Shown: positions 1 through 9,533 of the stretch, piece by piece | How positions within the stretch are numbered: the first letter of the stretch is position 1 | How the letters are laid out: every line of letters begins with the position of its first letter | NCBI GenBank assembly: GCA_947504605.1 | Contig: CANNJE010000014.1 | Span: forward strand, 1 to 41,601 | Direction: 5' to 3' | From: Chitinophagaceae bacterium | GTDB lineage: Bacteria; Bacteroidota; Bacteroidia; Chitinophagales; Chitinophagaceae | Length of the DNA: 41,601 nucleotides | The notes under the pieces: model-generated | What the model was told of the DNA's origin: nothing | The model's database searches: none | Seen by the model: only the letters and a program-made list of their open reading frames with translations | Position numbers and translations under genes: made by a program

Positions 1-1773
1 GTAATTGAAGGAAGTGATTACCTGGGAGAAGGAACTGCTTTTGAATTTGAAACCAATATTACCATTGCAAAAAACCTGAATGCTCCTGTTATAATGGTTG
101 TATCGGGAGAAAACAAAACAACTGCACAAATAGTAAATACGGTTCAGGCTATGCTGCGTAATTTTAACAGCCGTGATGTGCAGGTACTGGCTGTTGTAGC
201 CAACAAAGTAGCAAAACCAATAATGGAGGATGTAAAACAACTCCTTTCTGCACAACTTAATAATGACACGATACTGGCAGTGATACCAGGAGATAAAAAT
301 CTTCAGAATCCTTCTATGAAGGAAATATATGAACAACTTGGCGGCAAGTTACTTTTTGGTAAAGAGCAAATGGATAACCAGGTTGACAATTTTGTTACCG
401 GTGCTATGCAATTGCCTCATTTTTTAAATCATATCAGCGAAAACGTTTTGATCGTAACACCCGGCGACCGCGGAGATATTATCATTGGAGCTTTGCAGGC
501 AGGACTATCTGCCAATTATCCGAAAATTGCAGGGATTGTGCTAACTGCCGGAATTGAACCAGACGAGCCCGTTACCAGGCTCTTAAATGGTTTGCAAACT
601 GTATTACCAATCATATCTGTAAAGGAAGGGACATTTCAAACTACGGCTTTATTGGGTTCTATTAAATCAAGAATATCCTCAGATAACAATAAAAAAATTC
701 AGCTCGCTATCAGCACATTTGAAAAATATGTAGACGTAAACGCATTGGATGAAAAGATCGTTAAATTTAAAGGGGAAGGAATAACGCCTCATATGTTTCA
801 ATATCAACTGGCAAAACGTGCAAAAACAAGCATCAAACATATTGTTTTACCAGAAGGAAATGAAGACCGCATTTTAAAAGCTGCTGCCCGGTTAATTGAC
901 AAAGAAATAGTAGAGCTTACTTTACTGGGAGATGCAGGTGAAATAGCAGCTTCGGTAAAAAGGCTTGGATTAAATCTAGATCTTAAACGTATACATATCA
1001 TTAATCCCGTTACATCCGATAAGTACAACGATTATGTAGAAACGCTTTTTGAATTAAGGAAAGGGAAAAATATTACCATAGAAGCTGCACGTGACCTCAT
1101 GTCGGATGTGTCTTATTTTGGCACCATGATGGTATACAAAGGACATGCAGATGGAATGGTTTCTGGCGCACAACATACTACCCAACATACGATTAGACCA
1201 GCACTTCAGTTTGTAAAAACAAAACCGGGTATATCAACTGTATCATCTGTTTTCTTTATGTGTTTACCAGACCGAGTTTCGGTTTTCGGAGATTGTGCCG
1301 TAAACCCTGATCCTACTGCAGAACAATTGGCAGAAATTGCAATTTCATCGGCCGAAAGTAGCCAACGATTTGGTATAGAACCAAGGATTGCAATGCTTTC
1401 TTACTCTTCAGGAACTTCAGGCGAAGGTGTAGATGTAGAAAAAGTAAGGCTGGCTACAGAAATTGTTAAACAAAAAAGACCGGATTTAAAAGTGGAAGGA
1501 CCTATTCAATATGATGCGGCTGTAGATCCGGTTGTTGGCAAACAAAAAATGCCTAATTCGGAAGTTGCAGGACAGGCAAGTGTACTTATCTTTCCGGATC
1601 TTAATACTGGTAACAATACCTATAAAGCTGTACAACGTGAAACAGGCGCTCTGGCTATTGGCCCAATGTTACAGGGTTTAAATAAACCCATCAATGATCT
1701 CAGCCGTGGATGCACCGTTGATGATGTATTCAATACCGTTATCATTACTGCCATACAGGCGCAGGAAAAATAA
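1..1773 (+). CDS. pta: phosphate acetyltransferase, 5' truncated by window edge
   Basis: Converts acetyl-CoA and phosphate to acetyl phosphate and CoA in the cytoplasm, the step before acetate kinase in acetate overflow. The reading frame is open from base 1, before the first ATG at base 94, and its first residues (VIEGSDYLGEG) continue the protein, so the gene starts outside the window. About 590 residues are present; long-form Pta proteins are about 700, so roughly the first 100 are missing. Order: remainder of the BioD-like N-terminal P-loop domain, a DRTGG-type middle domain (around SENVLIVTPGDRGDIIIGAL), then the catalytic PTA_PTB domain starting near KHIVLPEGNEDRILKAA and including SYSSGTSGEG and QYDAAVDP. 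ackA follows 66 bp downstream in the same direction, the usual pta-ackA pairing. Identification is by family motifs and context and is very safe. Confidence 0.96.
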   Translation, partial: VIEGSDYLGEGTAFEFETNITIAKNLNAPVIMVVSGENKTTAQIVNTVQAMLRNFNSRDVQVLAVVANKVAKPIMEDVKQLLSAQLNNDTILAVIPGDKNLQNPSMKEIYEQLGGKLLFGKEQMDNQVDNFVTGAMQLPHFLNHISENVLIVTPGDRGDIIIGALQAGLSANYPKIAGIVLTAGIEPDEPVTRLLNGLQTVLPIISVKEGTFQTTALLGSIKSRISSDNNKKIQLAISTFEKYVDVNALDEKIVKFKGEGITPHMFQYQLAKRAKTSIKHIVLPEGNEDRILKAAARLIDKEIVELTLLGDAGEIAASVKRLGLNLDLKRIHIINPVTSDKYNDYVETLFELRKGKNITIEAARDLMSDVSYFGTMMVYKGHADGMVSGAQHTTQHTIRPALQFVKTKPGISTVSSVFFMCLPDRVSVFGDCAVNPDPTAEQLAEIAISSAESSQRFGIEPRIAMLSYSSGTSGEGVDVEKVRLATEIVKQKRPDLKVEGPIQYDAAVDPVVGKQKMPNSEVAGQASVLIFPDLNTGNNTYKAVQRETGALAIGPMLQGLNKPINDLSRGCTVDDVFNTVIITAIQAQEK

Positions 1774-1839
1774 ACTAAAATAATTTTAACTTTAATTAAT
1801 AGCAACATTCAAAAAGAAAACAAAACTGATTCGAGGCAT

Positions 1840-3057
1840 ATGAACATATTTGTAATTAACAGCGGCAGTAGTTCCATCAAATACCAATTATTTAAAATGC
1901 CGTTTGAAAAACCTATTTGCAGCGGATTGGTAGAACGCATAGGTTTAGATAATTCTGTAATTACACATAAAACATTTATTAATGGTGAAGAGAAGGTTGT
2001 ATATGAAACACTGCCTTTAGCCAATCATGAAGAAGGTTTACACGAAGTGGCCAAACTACTCACCGACAAACAAATTGGAGTAATTCATGACCCTGATGAG
2101 ATTGAAGCTGTAGGACACAGGGTAGTGCATGGTGGCGAAAGTTTTAAAGCAACAACCATTATTACACAGGATGTAAAGGATAAAATAAAACAATTATTTG
2201 CGTTGGCACCATTACACAACCCTGCCAATTACCTGGGTATTGAAGTTGCAGAAAAGATATTTACAAAAGCAAAACAGGTAGCCGTATTTGATACAGCCTT
2301 TCATCAAACGATGCCGGAAAAAGCTTACCGCTACGCCATACCTGAAGAATTTTATACACAGCAACGAATAAGGGCTTATGGTTTTCATGGCACTTCTCAT
2401 AAATATGTAAGTGAACAAGCAATAACCTATCTGGGTAATAAGGATGCAAAAATTATAACCATTCATCTTGGAAATGGTTGTAGTTTAACAGCAGTAGACG
2501 GAGGCAAATCTATTGATACCTCCATGGGATTCGGACCTTTAAGCGGTTTAGTGATGGGTACCCGTTCCGGCGATATTGATGCGTCTGTAATTTTTCATTT
2601 AATAGATCAACTGGGATATACACCCAAAGAAGTAAATGAATTATTGAATAAAAAAAGTGGTATGCAGGGTCTCACAGGCCTGAGCGATATGAGAGATATT
2701 AGAAACGCTATTGGCAATGGTGATAAAAATGCTGCGCTTGCTACCGAACTATATGCTTACAGAATAAAAAAATATATTGGTGCTTATGCTGCAATACTTA
2801 ATGGATTAGATGCAATAGTATTTACTGCTGGCGTAGGAGAAAATGCAATGGACATACGTGAAAGGGTTTGCAGTAATATGCAATATCTGGGGATTAACCT
2901 TGATAAAGAAAAAAATGAAAATGCCTCTGGCAATATTCGGGAGATTAACACAAAAGAATCTCCCGCTAAAATTTTGGTTATTTCTACCAATGAGGAACTG
3001 GAAATTGTAAAGCAGAGCTATGAATTACTTGATACAAAAACTACATCAGCAATGTAA
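1840..3057 (+). CDS. ackA: acetate kinase
   Basis: Transfers phosphate from acetyl phosphate to ADP, giving acetate and ATP. The 405-residue length is normal for the family. Visible motifs in order: NSGSSSIKYQLF at the N terminus (phosphate-binding loop of the ASKHA fold), HRVVHGG, DTAFHQTMP, YGFHGTSHKYV with the conserved histidine, HLGNGCSLTAV, DTSMGFGPLSGLVMGTRSGD and FTAGVGEN. The ATG at 1840 directly precedes the conserved NIFVINSGSSS, so this start is secure. It lies 66 bp behind pta on the same strand with no terminator-like hairpin between, so co-transcription is likely. The two products form the Pta-AckA pathway. Confidence 0.97.
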   Translation: MNIFVINSGSSSIKYQLFKMPFEKPICSGLVERIGLDNSVITHKTFINGEEKVVYETLPLANHEEGLHEVAKLLTDKQIGVIHDPDEIEAVGHRVVHGGESFKATTIITQDVKDKIKQLFALAPLHNPANYLGIEVAEKIFTKAKQVAVFDTAFHQTMPEKAYRYAIPEEFYTQQRIRAYGFHGTSHKYVSEQAITYLGNKDAKIITIHLGNGCSLTAVDGGKSIDTSMGFGPLSGLVMGTRSGDIDASVIFHLIDQLGYTPKEVNELLNKKSGMQGLTGLSDMRDIRNAIGNGDKNAALATELYAYRIKKYIGAYAAILNGLDAIVFTAGVGENAMDIRERVCSNMQYLGINLDKEKNENASGNIREINTKESPAKILVISTNEELEIVKQSYELLDTKTTSAM

Positions 3058-3101
3058 CCAACCTAAAAGGATTTTCATTTGGTTGTCAGTTAAACTATTT
3101 C

Positions 3102-3515
3102 TTACTGCCGTCCTTTAAAATCGGCCCTAGTTTTATAAATGCCCAGCCATTTGCCAACAATTAAATCAAACCTTCTGGCGGGTAAAATACCTTTTATAAA
3201 AAGCAGGCTGTAAACGATGCCCGGCATTTTTACAAAAAATTGATTGCATTCAATTCCTTTAATAATTTTTCCTGCGGCAACTTCAGGATCAAAAATTGGT
3301 AGTATCGCATTGGTATCCATTACATCTACAACATAAGGCAATACATTAAAACCAAGTTGTGTAAATTACTTTACAGTTATTATTAGTAATTGTTCATTCA
3401 CATCCCATATTACAAGGGTGTGTAAGCCCTTTTACAACAATCCTTTTCCCATCAATTTTCCAATGCCTGATGCACCTCCCGTAATCAATGCCTTTTTATT
3501 GCTGATTTCACTCAT
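3102..3515 (-). pseudogene. decayed short-chain dehydrogenase/reductase
   Basis: Read leftward from an ATG at 3515, one continuous frame gives an SDR N terminus with the NAD(P) motif TGGASGIGK (residues 12-20). It is then interrupted by TAA at codon 28 (3432-3434) and TAA at codon 50 (3366-3368). Between and after these stops the frame still reads as SDR sequence: TLVIWDVNEQLL (second beta strand with the cofactor-selecting Asp) and NVLPYVVDVMD (the acidic strand-3 motif). It then jumps straight to a C-terminal tail. The whole locus is 414 bp, while a working SDR needs about 750-850 bp, so the central part with the catalytic S-Y-K residues is deleted. Two nonsense changes plus a large deletion mark a dead gene. 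It is convergent with ackA. Confidence 0.82.
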
Positions 3516-3887
3516 ACAACTGTTTTAAAAAGAAAAGCTAGTATTTTTTTCGTAAGTAAACTTATTGCTAAAGGTTGCTGTTTGTTAGCCATCCAGGGTA
3601 TATGCAGTGTAGATTAACTTTTACACCCAATGTCATTTTCAGAAATAACCATACGAAAGCATTTACACAGCTTTACATGAATTGCTCAAAAATGTTAATA
3701 AGTGGATAATTTTAAGAACTTTCGGGATTACAGATTTAGGCGGATTTTATATATTGGACCCGCTCAGTATTTTTAGAAAATAAGATTAAAACCTAATGGC
3801 AATAAAATTGCACATAAATACGTTATTCATATACAATTTGTATGCTCCGTCTATAAAGGAATGGATACATTTTAAACATCCTAAACT
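3516..3887. other. 372-bp intergenic region, no gene recognised
   Basis: AT-rich spacer between the SDR remnant and the SGNH hydrolase. I see no open frame that resembles a protein, no RNA gene and no clear TAnnTTTG element. It should hold the promoter of the rightward gene at 3888. ATACAATTTG, about 60 bp before the ATG, is near the -7 pattern but has one base too many. Confidence 0.4.
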
Positions 3888-4505
3888 ATGAAATGGTACG
3901 AAGAAGAAGTTAAAAGGTTAGAATCAGAAATAGCAGGATTGAACCATGAACCCGGCCTGATTTTTTACGGCAGTTCGTCTATAAGATTATGGGAAACGCT
4001 TGAGGAAGATTTCAAAGAATACATCCCCATGAATATCGGCTTTGGAGGTTCTACACTTGCAGCATGCAGCTGGTACTTTGAGCGGGTATTTGCAAATCTT
4101 TGCCCCAGTTCCATTATTGTTTATGCCGGCGACAACGATTTGGGAGATGGAAGAAACCCAGAAGAAGTGTTGCTGTTTTTTAATGAATTGATCCGGTTCG
4201 TTCAGAATCGTTTTGGCGATATTCCCCTTGGCTTTATTTCTATTAAACCAAGCATTAAACGTTGGGACCTTGTTGATAAAATTAAGCACACCAACCAGTT
4301 GATTGAAGCTGTGATAAAAAAAGCAGGCGGCAATGTGTTCTATATTAATATTTTCGACAGCATGACCGATAAAAAGGGCTACCCAAAAGGTGAGTTCCTT
4401 GAACCGGATGGATTACACATAAATGGGAAGGGATACGAATTGTGGAAAAAAATTATCCTTAACCAGATTGCTGAAGAAAATATAAAGCTCTTAAAAGCTT
4501 CCTAA
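3888..4505 (+). CDS. SGNH/GDSL-type hydrolase
   Basis: A 205-residue protein with the four blocks of the SGNH hydrolase fold. Block I is FYGSSSIRLW (catalytic Ser about residue 30, in the GSS variant common in this subgroup). Block II Gly lies in NIGFGGSTL (50-56), the block III Asn in AGDND (Asn83), and block V is EPDGLH with Asp174 and His177. Such enzymes hydrolyse ester bonds (lysophospholipids, acetylated sugars and similar); the substrate cannot be told from sequence. There is no signal peptide, so it is probably cytoplasmic. The neighbouring rightward esterase begins about 60-100 bp later, so the two may share a transcript. Family call is strong; specific function unknown. Confidence 0.85.
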   Translation: MKWYEEEVKRLESEIAGLNHEPGLIFYGSSSIRLWETLEEDFKEYIPMNIGFGGSTLAACSWYFERVFANLCPSSIIVYAGDNDLGDGRNPEEVLLFFNELIRFVQNRFGDIPLGFISIKPSIKRWDLVDKIKHTNQLIEAVIKKAGGNVFYINIFDSMTDKKGYPKGEFLEPDGLHINGKGYELWKKIILNQIAEENIKLLKAS

Positions 4506-4561
4506 TTACACCGATTAGTATTATTTTGTATGTGTAAATAAACACTCAAAAAATTAATACT

Positions 4562-5290
4562 ATTCAAAGGAAATACAAAAAATGGTTTAGCCCATATTTA
4601 CAAAGGGATATGGAGTTACTGATCTTTGGACATGAAGGCCCGCCGGTACTTTTTTTCCCTACACGAATGGCAAGGTTTTACGATTATGAAGATTGGGGAG
4701 TTATTAATGCATTGAAGGAAAAAATAGTTTCAGGACAAATACAGTTGTTTTGCATTGACAGTTTTGACAAGGAAAGTTTTTATTGTAAAACTATCCTTCC
4801 CTTAGAAAGGATAAAAAAATATTTACAATTCGAAAAATATTTGCTTGATGAGTTGATTCCCTTTATCAGTCAAGAAAATGAAAATCCCCATCTAATTTCT
4901 GCGGGCTGTAGCCTGGGCGCTTACCATGCGGTGAATATAGCTTTCAGGCATCCCTTGCTTTTTAAAAAAGCGATTGGTATAAGTGGCAGGTACGACCTTA
5001 CCATACATTTACAATTTTACAATGACTTGTTTGATGGTTATCGAAATGAAGATATTTATTTTAATATGCCAAGCCAATATATTCCAAATCTTACCGATGA
5101 AGCATTCATTCATTCTTTACAAAACCTTGAGATAATTTTTATAGTTGGTAATGAAGATGCCTTCCTGGAAAATAATATTCTTTTGAGTGATCACCTGAAG
5201 AAAAAAAACATTCCCAATATTTTGCATTTAATGGAAGGGGAAGCGCATAAACCAAAATATTGGGGGGAATTATTGAAATTATACCTTTGA
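4562..5290 (+). CDS. alpha/beta-hydrolase esterase with non-ATG start
   Basis: Putative esterase of the alpha/beta-hydrolase fold. Counting from the first ATG at 4610, the nucleophile elbow is GCSLGAYHA (Ser101), a late acidic residue is Asp183 in VGNEDAF, and His213 is in GEAHKPKYW, a complete triad. From 4610 the protein is 226 residues, but the frame is open back to 4538 and reads KYKKWFSPYLQRD immediately before that ATG. This matches the conserved KWxSPxLxRDMELLxFGH beginning of this family as I remember it. The true start is therefore probably upstream. No ATG, GTG or TTG exists in that stretch; ATT at 4562 (IQRKYKKW) is the best-placed candidate. The start may have mutated, or translation may use a rare codon. 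No signal peptide seen. Confidence 0.75.
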   Translation: MQRKYKKWFSPYLQRDMELLIFGHEGPPVLFFPTRMARFYDYEDWGVINALKEKIVSGQIQLFCIDSFDKESFYCKTILPLERIKKYLQFEKYLLDELIPFISQENENPHLISAGCSLGAYHAVNIAFRHPLLFKKAIGISGRYDLTIHLQFYNDLFDGYRNEDIYFNMPSQYIPNLTDEAFIHSLQNLEIIFIVGNEDAFLENNILLSDHLKKKNIPNILHLMEGEAHKPKYWGELLKLYL

Positions 5291-5386
5291 GTTATCACAC
5301 ATAATTTTGTGTGTCATATCACTGTCAATGCTGCTCATCATTTTTTAAAAAACATTGCCTCGTATTCTAATGCTATCCTATAAAAT

Positions 5387-5430
5387 TCCAAGAGTCATTG
5401 CTTCCATAAAAAAGAGGCAATGACTGTTGG
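5387..5430. terminator. long imperfect hairpin, probable terminator
   Basis: Arms at about 5387-5404 and 5414-5430 pair (AGTCATTGCTTC with GAGGCAATGACT, extended outward by TCCAA/TTGGA) around an A-rich loop. It lies just past the stop of the leftward remnant at 5441 and downstream of the rightward esterase, so it could end transcripts from either side. Confidence 0.5.
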
Positions 5431-5440
5431 AATATAAAAA

Positions 5441-5626
5441 TTATTTCAGTTTACCTGCCATAAATTCAAGGAGTCTTTCATCACTCATCTTGTTGGAAGT
5501 ACATTCTGTTGTTTTCGTATTTTTAAATTGGGGTGTTTCTTCCATGTAATGCATAAATCGTTCCTGTGCTGTGCCTGTGCCTGATAAATGTACCTCTGTG
5601 GCGTTTTGCAGGTGGGTTGTTATTTC
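5441..5626 (-). pseudogene. C-terminal fragment of a conserved protein
   Basis: Leftward reading is open from 5626 to the TAA at 5441-5443 and gives about 61 residues of protein-like sequence without a start codon: HLQNATEVHLSGTG, AQERFMHYMEETPQFKNT and SNKMSDERLLEFMAGKLK. An in-frame TAA sits directly upstream (5627-5629). The composition and the final KLK followed by a hairpin suggest the true C terminus of a gene whose front has been lost. It resembles, from memory only, the tail of small host-attachment/eRF1-like Bacteroidota proteins; I cannot confirm that. Confidence 0.5.
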
Positions 5627-5659
5627 TTAAAATAAATTTGCATGGAAACAAGGATATTT

Positions 5660-5692
5660 AAAAAATAGCCCTTCGAAAATCGAAGGGCTATT
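5660..5692 (-). terminator. rho-independent terminator of the RND operon
   Basis: Perfect 12-bp stem AATAGCCCTTCG / CGAAGGGCTATT with a five-base loop. In leftward reading it is followed by a run of T. It lies about 50 bp after the RND permease stop. Confidence 0.85.
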
Positions 5693-5742
5693 AAATAATT
5701 ATTAAAATCTAGAAAATTAATACCTCTATTTATTACGAAATA

Positions 5743-8700
5743 TTAGAACCAGCTTCCGGTATGTTCTTCCGATGCATCTTTTAATTTTCTTTTTCTTTTA
5801 GCAACCTGGATTCTTTGTTTAACTACTGTTATAATCATAAATGGAATAAATAAAAATGTCAGTGGTGGTATTCCCATAAAACTAATCCACTTTCCACCGT
5901 ATGTATTACGCATCGGCCTGCGCAATCTTTCTGCTATCAGGTACATTGTTGGCACAATAATTAGTGTCATAAAAAATGCAAATGCCAAACCAAAAATAAT
6001 TGTCCAACTAAGCGGTTTCCAGAAAGCTACGTTATCGCCACCAAAGTAGATATGAGGATTCAAGTCTGAGAACAAGGTTACAAAATTGATATTAAACCCA
6101 ACTGCAATTGGAATAAATGCCAGGATTGCGGCAAGTGCCGTAAGCAATACCGGAATAATACGGGTTTTACCAGCCTGTATCACGGCTTCCCTAGTTTTCA
6201 TTCCACGGCTTCTTAACTCCTCGGCAAATTCAATTACTAGGATACCGTTCTTAACCACAATACCTGCAAGTCCCACAATACCCAGTCCCGTCATCAATAC
6301 CGATGCTTCCATTCCAAAAATAGAGAAGCCAAGTAACACCCCAATTACACTAAACACAATCTCTGTTAAGATGATAATTGATTTACTTACCGAGTTAAAC
6401 TGCAATACCAGCGTAAGTAAAATAAGGCCCAAAGCAATAAACAATGCTTTTAAAAGAAATGCACCCGTTTCAGCCTGCTGCTCACCCTCACCCGTTTGAG
6501 TAATGGTAACACCCTCTCCTTTTTTAGTAAAAGATGAAATATGTTGAGCAATCACAAGGTTTACTGCTGTAGCATTGTATCCCTGTGTGGTTAATACATT
6601 TGAACGAATAGTTATTAAACGTTTTTGATTTTTTCTTTTTACACTTCCAAAAGTACTGGTAGGCTCTACCGTTACCAGTGAACTAATAGGGATATTTTTA
6701 ACAGCACCGCCTGTTGCAAAATCACGGAAGCTGATACGCATATTCAACAAATCAGATAAACCCTTTCGTTGTAATTCATTATTACGTAATTGAATTTTAT
6801 ATTCATCCTTTCCTTCTTTGATCTTCGAAACTTCTTTACCAAAAAGGGCTGTACGAATAGCCAATCCAACCTGTGCTGATGAAACGCCAGCAATCAAAGC
6901 ACGCTCCCTATCTACCGTTAAAGTAATTTCTGGATTATTAAGATCTACATCCAACTTTAATTCTTCTACTCCAGGAACCTGAATAGAATCTAAATAATTT
7001 TTAAGATTTACGGAAGTCTTAACCAGGTTATCAAAATCTTCACTGGCTACTTCAATATTAACCGGAGGATCTGTTGGCGGGCCTGAACTTTCCTGACCTA
7101 CACTTATTTCTGCTCCGGGAATACCCGTAATAGCTGTACGTATTTTATCAAGGTATGGTTTAGAACTTTTGCCATGTCTTTTTTCAAATTCTACAAATGA
7201 AACCTGAATTCTTCCTAGTTCACTTCTTGTACTTCTATCTCCCGCAGACGGATCACTTGCTCCAATGGCAACATTACTAATTACACTTTCTACAATCGGA
7301 TTTGTTTTCCCTTTGGCATTATCAATTTCCAATACTTCGTTTACTTTATGCTCCAGTGTTTTTATAATTGAATCTGTATACTCTACACTGGTACCAACCG
7401 GTAATTTCATGTAAACATATATCTGGTTAGGATCGCCCTTGGGAAAAAACGCAATGCCTACTCTTCCTGTAGAAACAGAAACCCCAAAAATGGCAATAGA
7501 CAATATTAATAAACCTATTGTACCTAGTAATAAATGCACAGGCCTCCATCCCTTTAGTGACCAACGCAACAAGATTTCATAATTGTTCATGATCTTTGGT
7601 AGCACTTTATTTTGGAAACTGTGTATTGCATCGTCCAACACAAACTTGTTCAGTACTACCAGCAACATAAATAATATGATGAGGTTGCCAAAAAATGTTG
7701 CCCCTAAAATATCAAGCAAAATACCCAGACCAATAATTATCCAAAAAACAGGTTTTTTAAACATGGCGGACTTAGGGCCTTTATCATCATTCTCTGGATG
7801 ATTCATAAAATCTACCGCAAAAACCGGGTTCATAATAAATGCTACAACTAGTGATGCCGCCAGTGTAAATATGAGCATAGTAGGCAGGTACACCATGAAG
7901 CGGCCAATAATTCCCGGCCAAAACAATAATGGAAAAAATGGTGCAAGTGTAGTTAAAGTACCTGCAAGTACAGGAATAAAAACTTCACCTGCAGCTCTTT
8001 TTGTAGCTAGATTAATTGGAATTTTTCCCTTTCCATCAATAAATATTCTATGTGTATTTTCTATTACCACAATTGCGTCATCCACAATAATACCCAGCCC
8101 AAAGAGTAGCGCAAACAACACCATAAAGTTTAAAGTAACATGGGTACCCACAATCAAATCGGCGCCAGGCAAGAACACAAATGCTACGAACATACTAAGC
8201 GGCACACTAAGGGCCACAAAGAATGCATTGGTAACCCCCATGAAAAACATAAGTACAATAAGCACAAGTAAGAATCCGATAATAATAGAGTTTACTAGTT
8301 CGTTAAAAGATGCTTTTGTTTTTATACTTTGGTCACCGGTAATTACTGCTTTTAAGTTTTCGGGATATATAACACCCTTATTTTGCGCTACAACTTTTTG
8401 TACGGCATCACTAGTTTCAATCAGGTTTTCTCCACTTCTTTTTATTATGTTTAGTGTAACCACGTTTTTACCATCCAGCCGAGCAAAACTCTCTGCATTT
8501 TTTGTAGTATCTTTTATTACAGCTATATCTTTTAAATAAATTGGAGCACCTCCTGTATTTCTGATAATTACTTTTTCAATATCCAACGCTGTATGAAATT
8601 GTCCCTTTAATTGAAGGTTCCGTTTCATACTACCAACATCAAGCAAACCTCCTGAAATATCAAGGTTTTCTCTTGCAACAGCATTGCTTATATCATCAAA

Positions 8701-9339
8701 CGTAATACCGGCACTTTGCATACGAAAATTATCCACGTTTATCTGAAACTCCCTTTCTGGTGCACCAACAATATCTATTCGATTTATCTGTGAAATTTCT
8801 TCCAACTTATCTTTCAAATCATCGGCATATTTTTTCAGCTTTATCATATCGTAGTCACCACTTAGGTTAACATACATCATGGGCTGATCGCTTAGATTTA
8901 CCGCTAAAGCTGTTGGCTCCTGAGTAAGATCTGTTGGCAGATCTTGTTTAGCTTTATCTACAGCGTCTTTTACTTTTTGCAACGCCACGTCCACTTTAAC
9001 TTCTGTATCAAACTCTATTGTAATAGCACTAAAGTCTTGTTGTGAAGTACTTGTAAATTTTTTTATGGGAGCTCCAGTAATTCCTTTTATTTGTTTTTCA
9101 ATAGGTCTTGTTACTAGATTTTCTATATCCTTGGGAGAATTACCTACATAAATCGTTTGTACAAACACTGTAGGAATGACGATATCCGGGAATTGCTCCT
9201 TGGGCAATGTTAAAAATTGATAGATTCCTATTAATGTAATGATCACCATTACCAGATAAATAGAAGTCTTATTTGTAATACTCCACGAGGTGGGTTTAAA
9301 CTCTTTAATTTTTTCTTTTACTTTACCTATTGCACTCAT
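5743..9339 (-). CDS. RND efflux transporter permease (AcrB/HAE1-like)
   Basis: Inner-membrane proton-driven pump of a tripartite efflux system. The 1198 residues show the typical layout: TM1 near 25-45 followed by LPKEQFPDI, a first periplasmic porter region, and the TM2-TM6 block with GLGIIVDDAIVVIEN containing the adjacent aspartates (420-421) of the proton relay. A second porter region and a final TM block with GIVVKNGILVIEFAEELR follow. It is about 150 residues longer than AcrB, partly from an extra hydrophobic stretch near residues 530-570 between the two halves and partly from a Lys/Arg-rich C-terminal tail; such extensions are common in Bacteroidota. It is the last gene of the tetR-tolC-adaptor-pump operon. 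Substrate (drug, metal or lipid) cannot be read from the sequence, and I see no specific metal-binding cluster. Confidence 0.95.
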   Translation of the reverse strand: MSAIGKVKEKIKEFKPTSWSITNKTSIYLVMVIITLIGIYQFLTLPKEQFPDIVIPTVFVQTIYVGNSPKDIENLVTRPIEKQIKGITGAPIKKFTSTSQQDFSAITIEFDTEVKVDVALQKVKDAVDKAKQDLPTDLTQEPTALAVNLSDQPMMYVNLSGDYDMIKLKKYADDLKDKLEEISQINRIDIVGAPEREFQINVDNFRMQSAGITFDDISNAVARENLDISGGLLDVGSMKRNLQLKGQFHTALDIEKVIIRNTGGAPIYLKDIAVIKDTTKNAESFARLDGKNVVTLNIIKRSGENLIETSDAVQKVVAQNKGVIYPENLKAVITGDQSIKTKASFNELVNSIIIGFLLVLIVLMFFMGVTNAFFVALSVPLSMFVAFVFLPGADLIVGTHVTLNFMVLFALLFGLGIIVDDAIVVIENTHRIFIDGKGKIPINLATKRAAGEVFIPVLAGTLTTLAPFFPLLFWPGIIGRFMVYLPTMLIFTLAASLVVAFIMNPVFAVDFMNHPENDDKGPKSAMFKKPVFWIIIGLGILLDILGATFFGNLIILFMLLVVLNKFVLDDAIHSFQNKVLPKIMNNYEILLRWSLKGWRPVHLLLGTIGLLILSIAIFGVSVSTGRVGIAFFPKGDPNQIYVYMKLPVGTSVEYTDSIIKTLEHKVNEVLEIDNAKGKTNPIVESVISNVAIGASDPSAGDRSTRSELGRIQVSFVEFEKRHGKSSKPYLDKIRTAITGIPGAEISVGQESSGPPTDPPVNIEVASEDFDNLVKTSVNLKNYLDSIQVPGVEELKLDVDLNNPEITLTVDRERALIAGVSSAQVGLAIRTALFGKEVSKIKEGKDEYKIQLRNNELQRKGLSDLLNMRISFRDFATGGAVKNIPISSLVTVEPTSTFGSVKRKNQKRLITIRSNVLTTQGYNATAVNLVIAQHISSFTKKGEGVTITQTGEGEQQAETGAFLLKALFIALGLILLTLVLQFNSVSKSIIILTEIVFSVIGVLLGFSIFGMEASVLMTGLGIVGLAGIVVKNGILVIEFAEELRSRGMKTREAVIQAGKTRIIPVLLTALAAILAFIPIAVGFNINFVTLFSDLNPHIYFGGDNVAFWKPLSWTIIFGLAFAFFMTLIIVPTMYLIAERLRRPMRNTYGGKWISFMGIPPLTFLFIPFMIITVVKQRIQVAKRKRKLKDASEEHTGSWF

Positions 9340-9533
9340 ACAATTATTTTATTGGTAGTTATGTGTACCTGTTTTATTTTTATTTATACAGCCTAGCCGA
9401 CTTTTCTGATCCTTGCTTCACCCACAATGCTCTGCTAGTTCTCTTTCGTTTATTATGCAACTTTACATTGTTATCAATGTTACTTTTCTAACGACTACGA
9501 TCCGGAATTCATACCCTGCCGCCACAGATTTTA

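Noticed and set aside
7871-8539. 222-residue open frame opposite the RND permease gene
   Set aside because: Lies wholly inside a well-supported gene on the other strand and has low-complexity Ser/Thr/Ile composition; a shadow frame.
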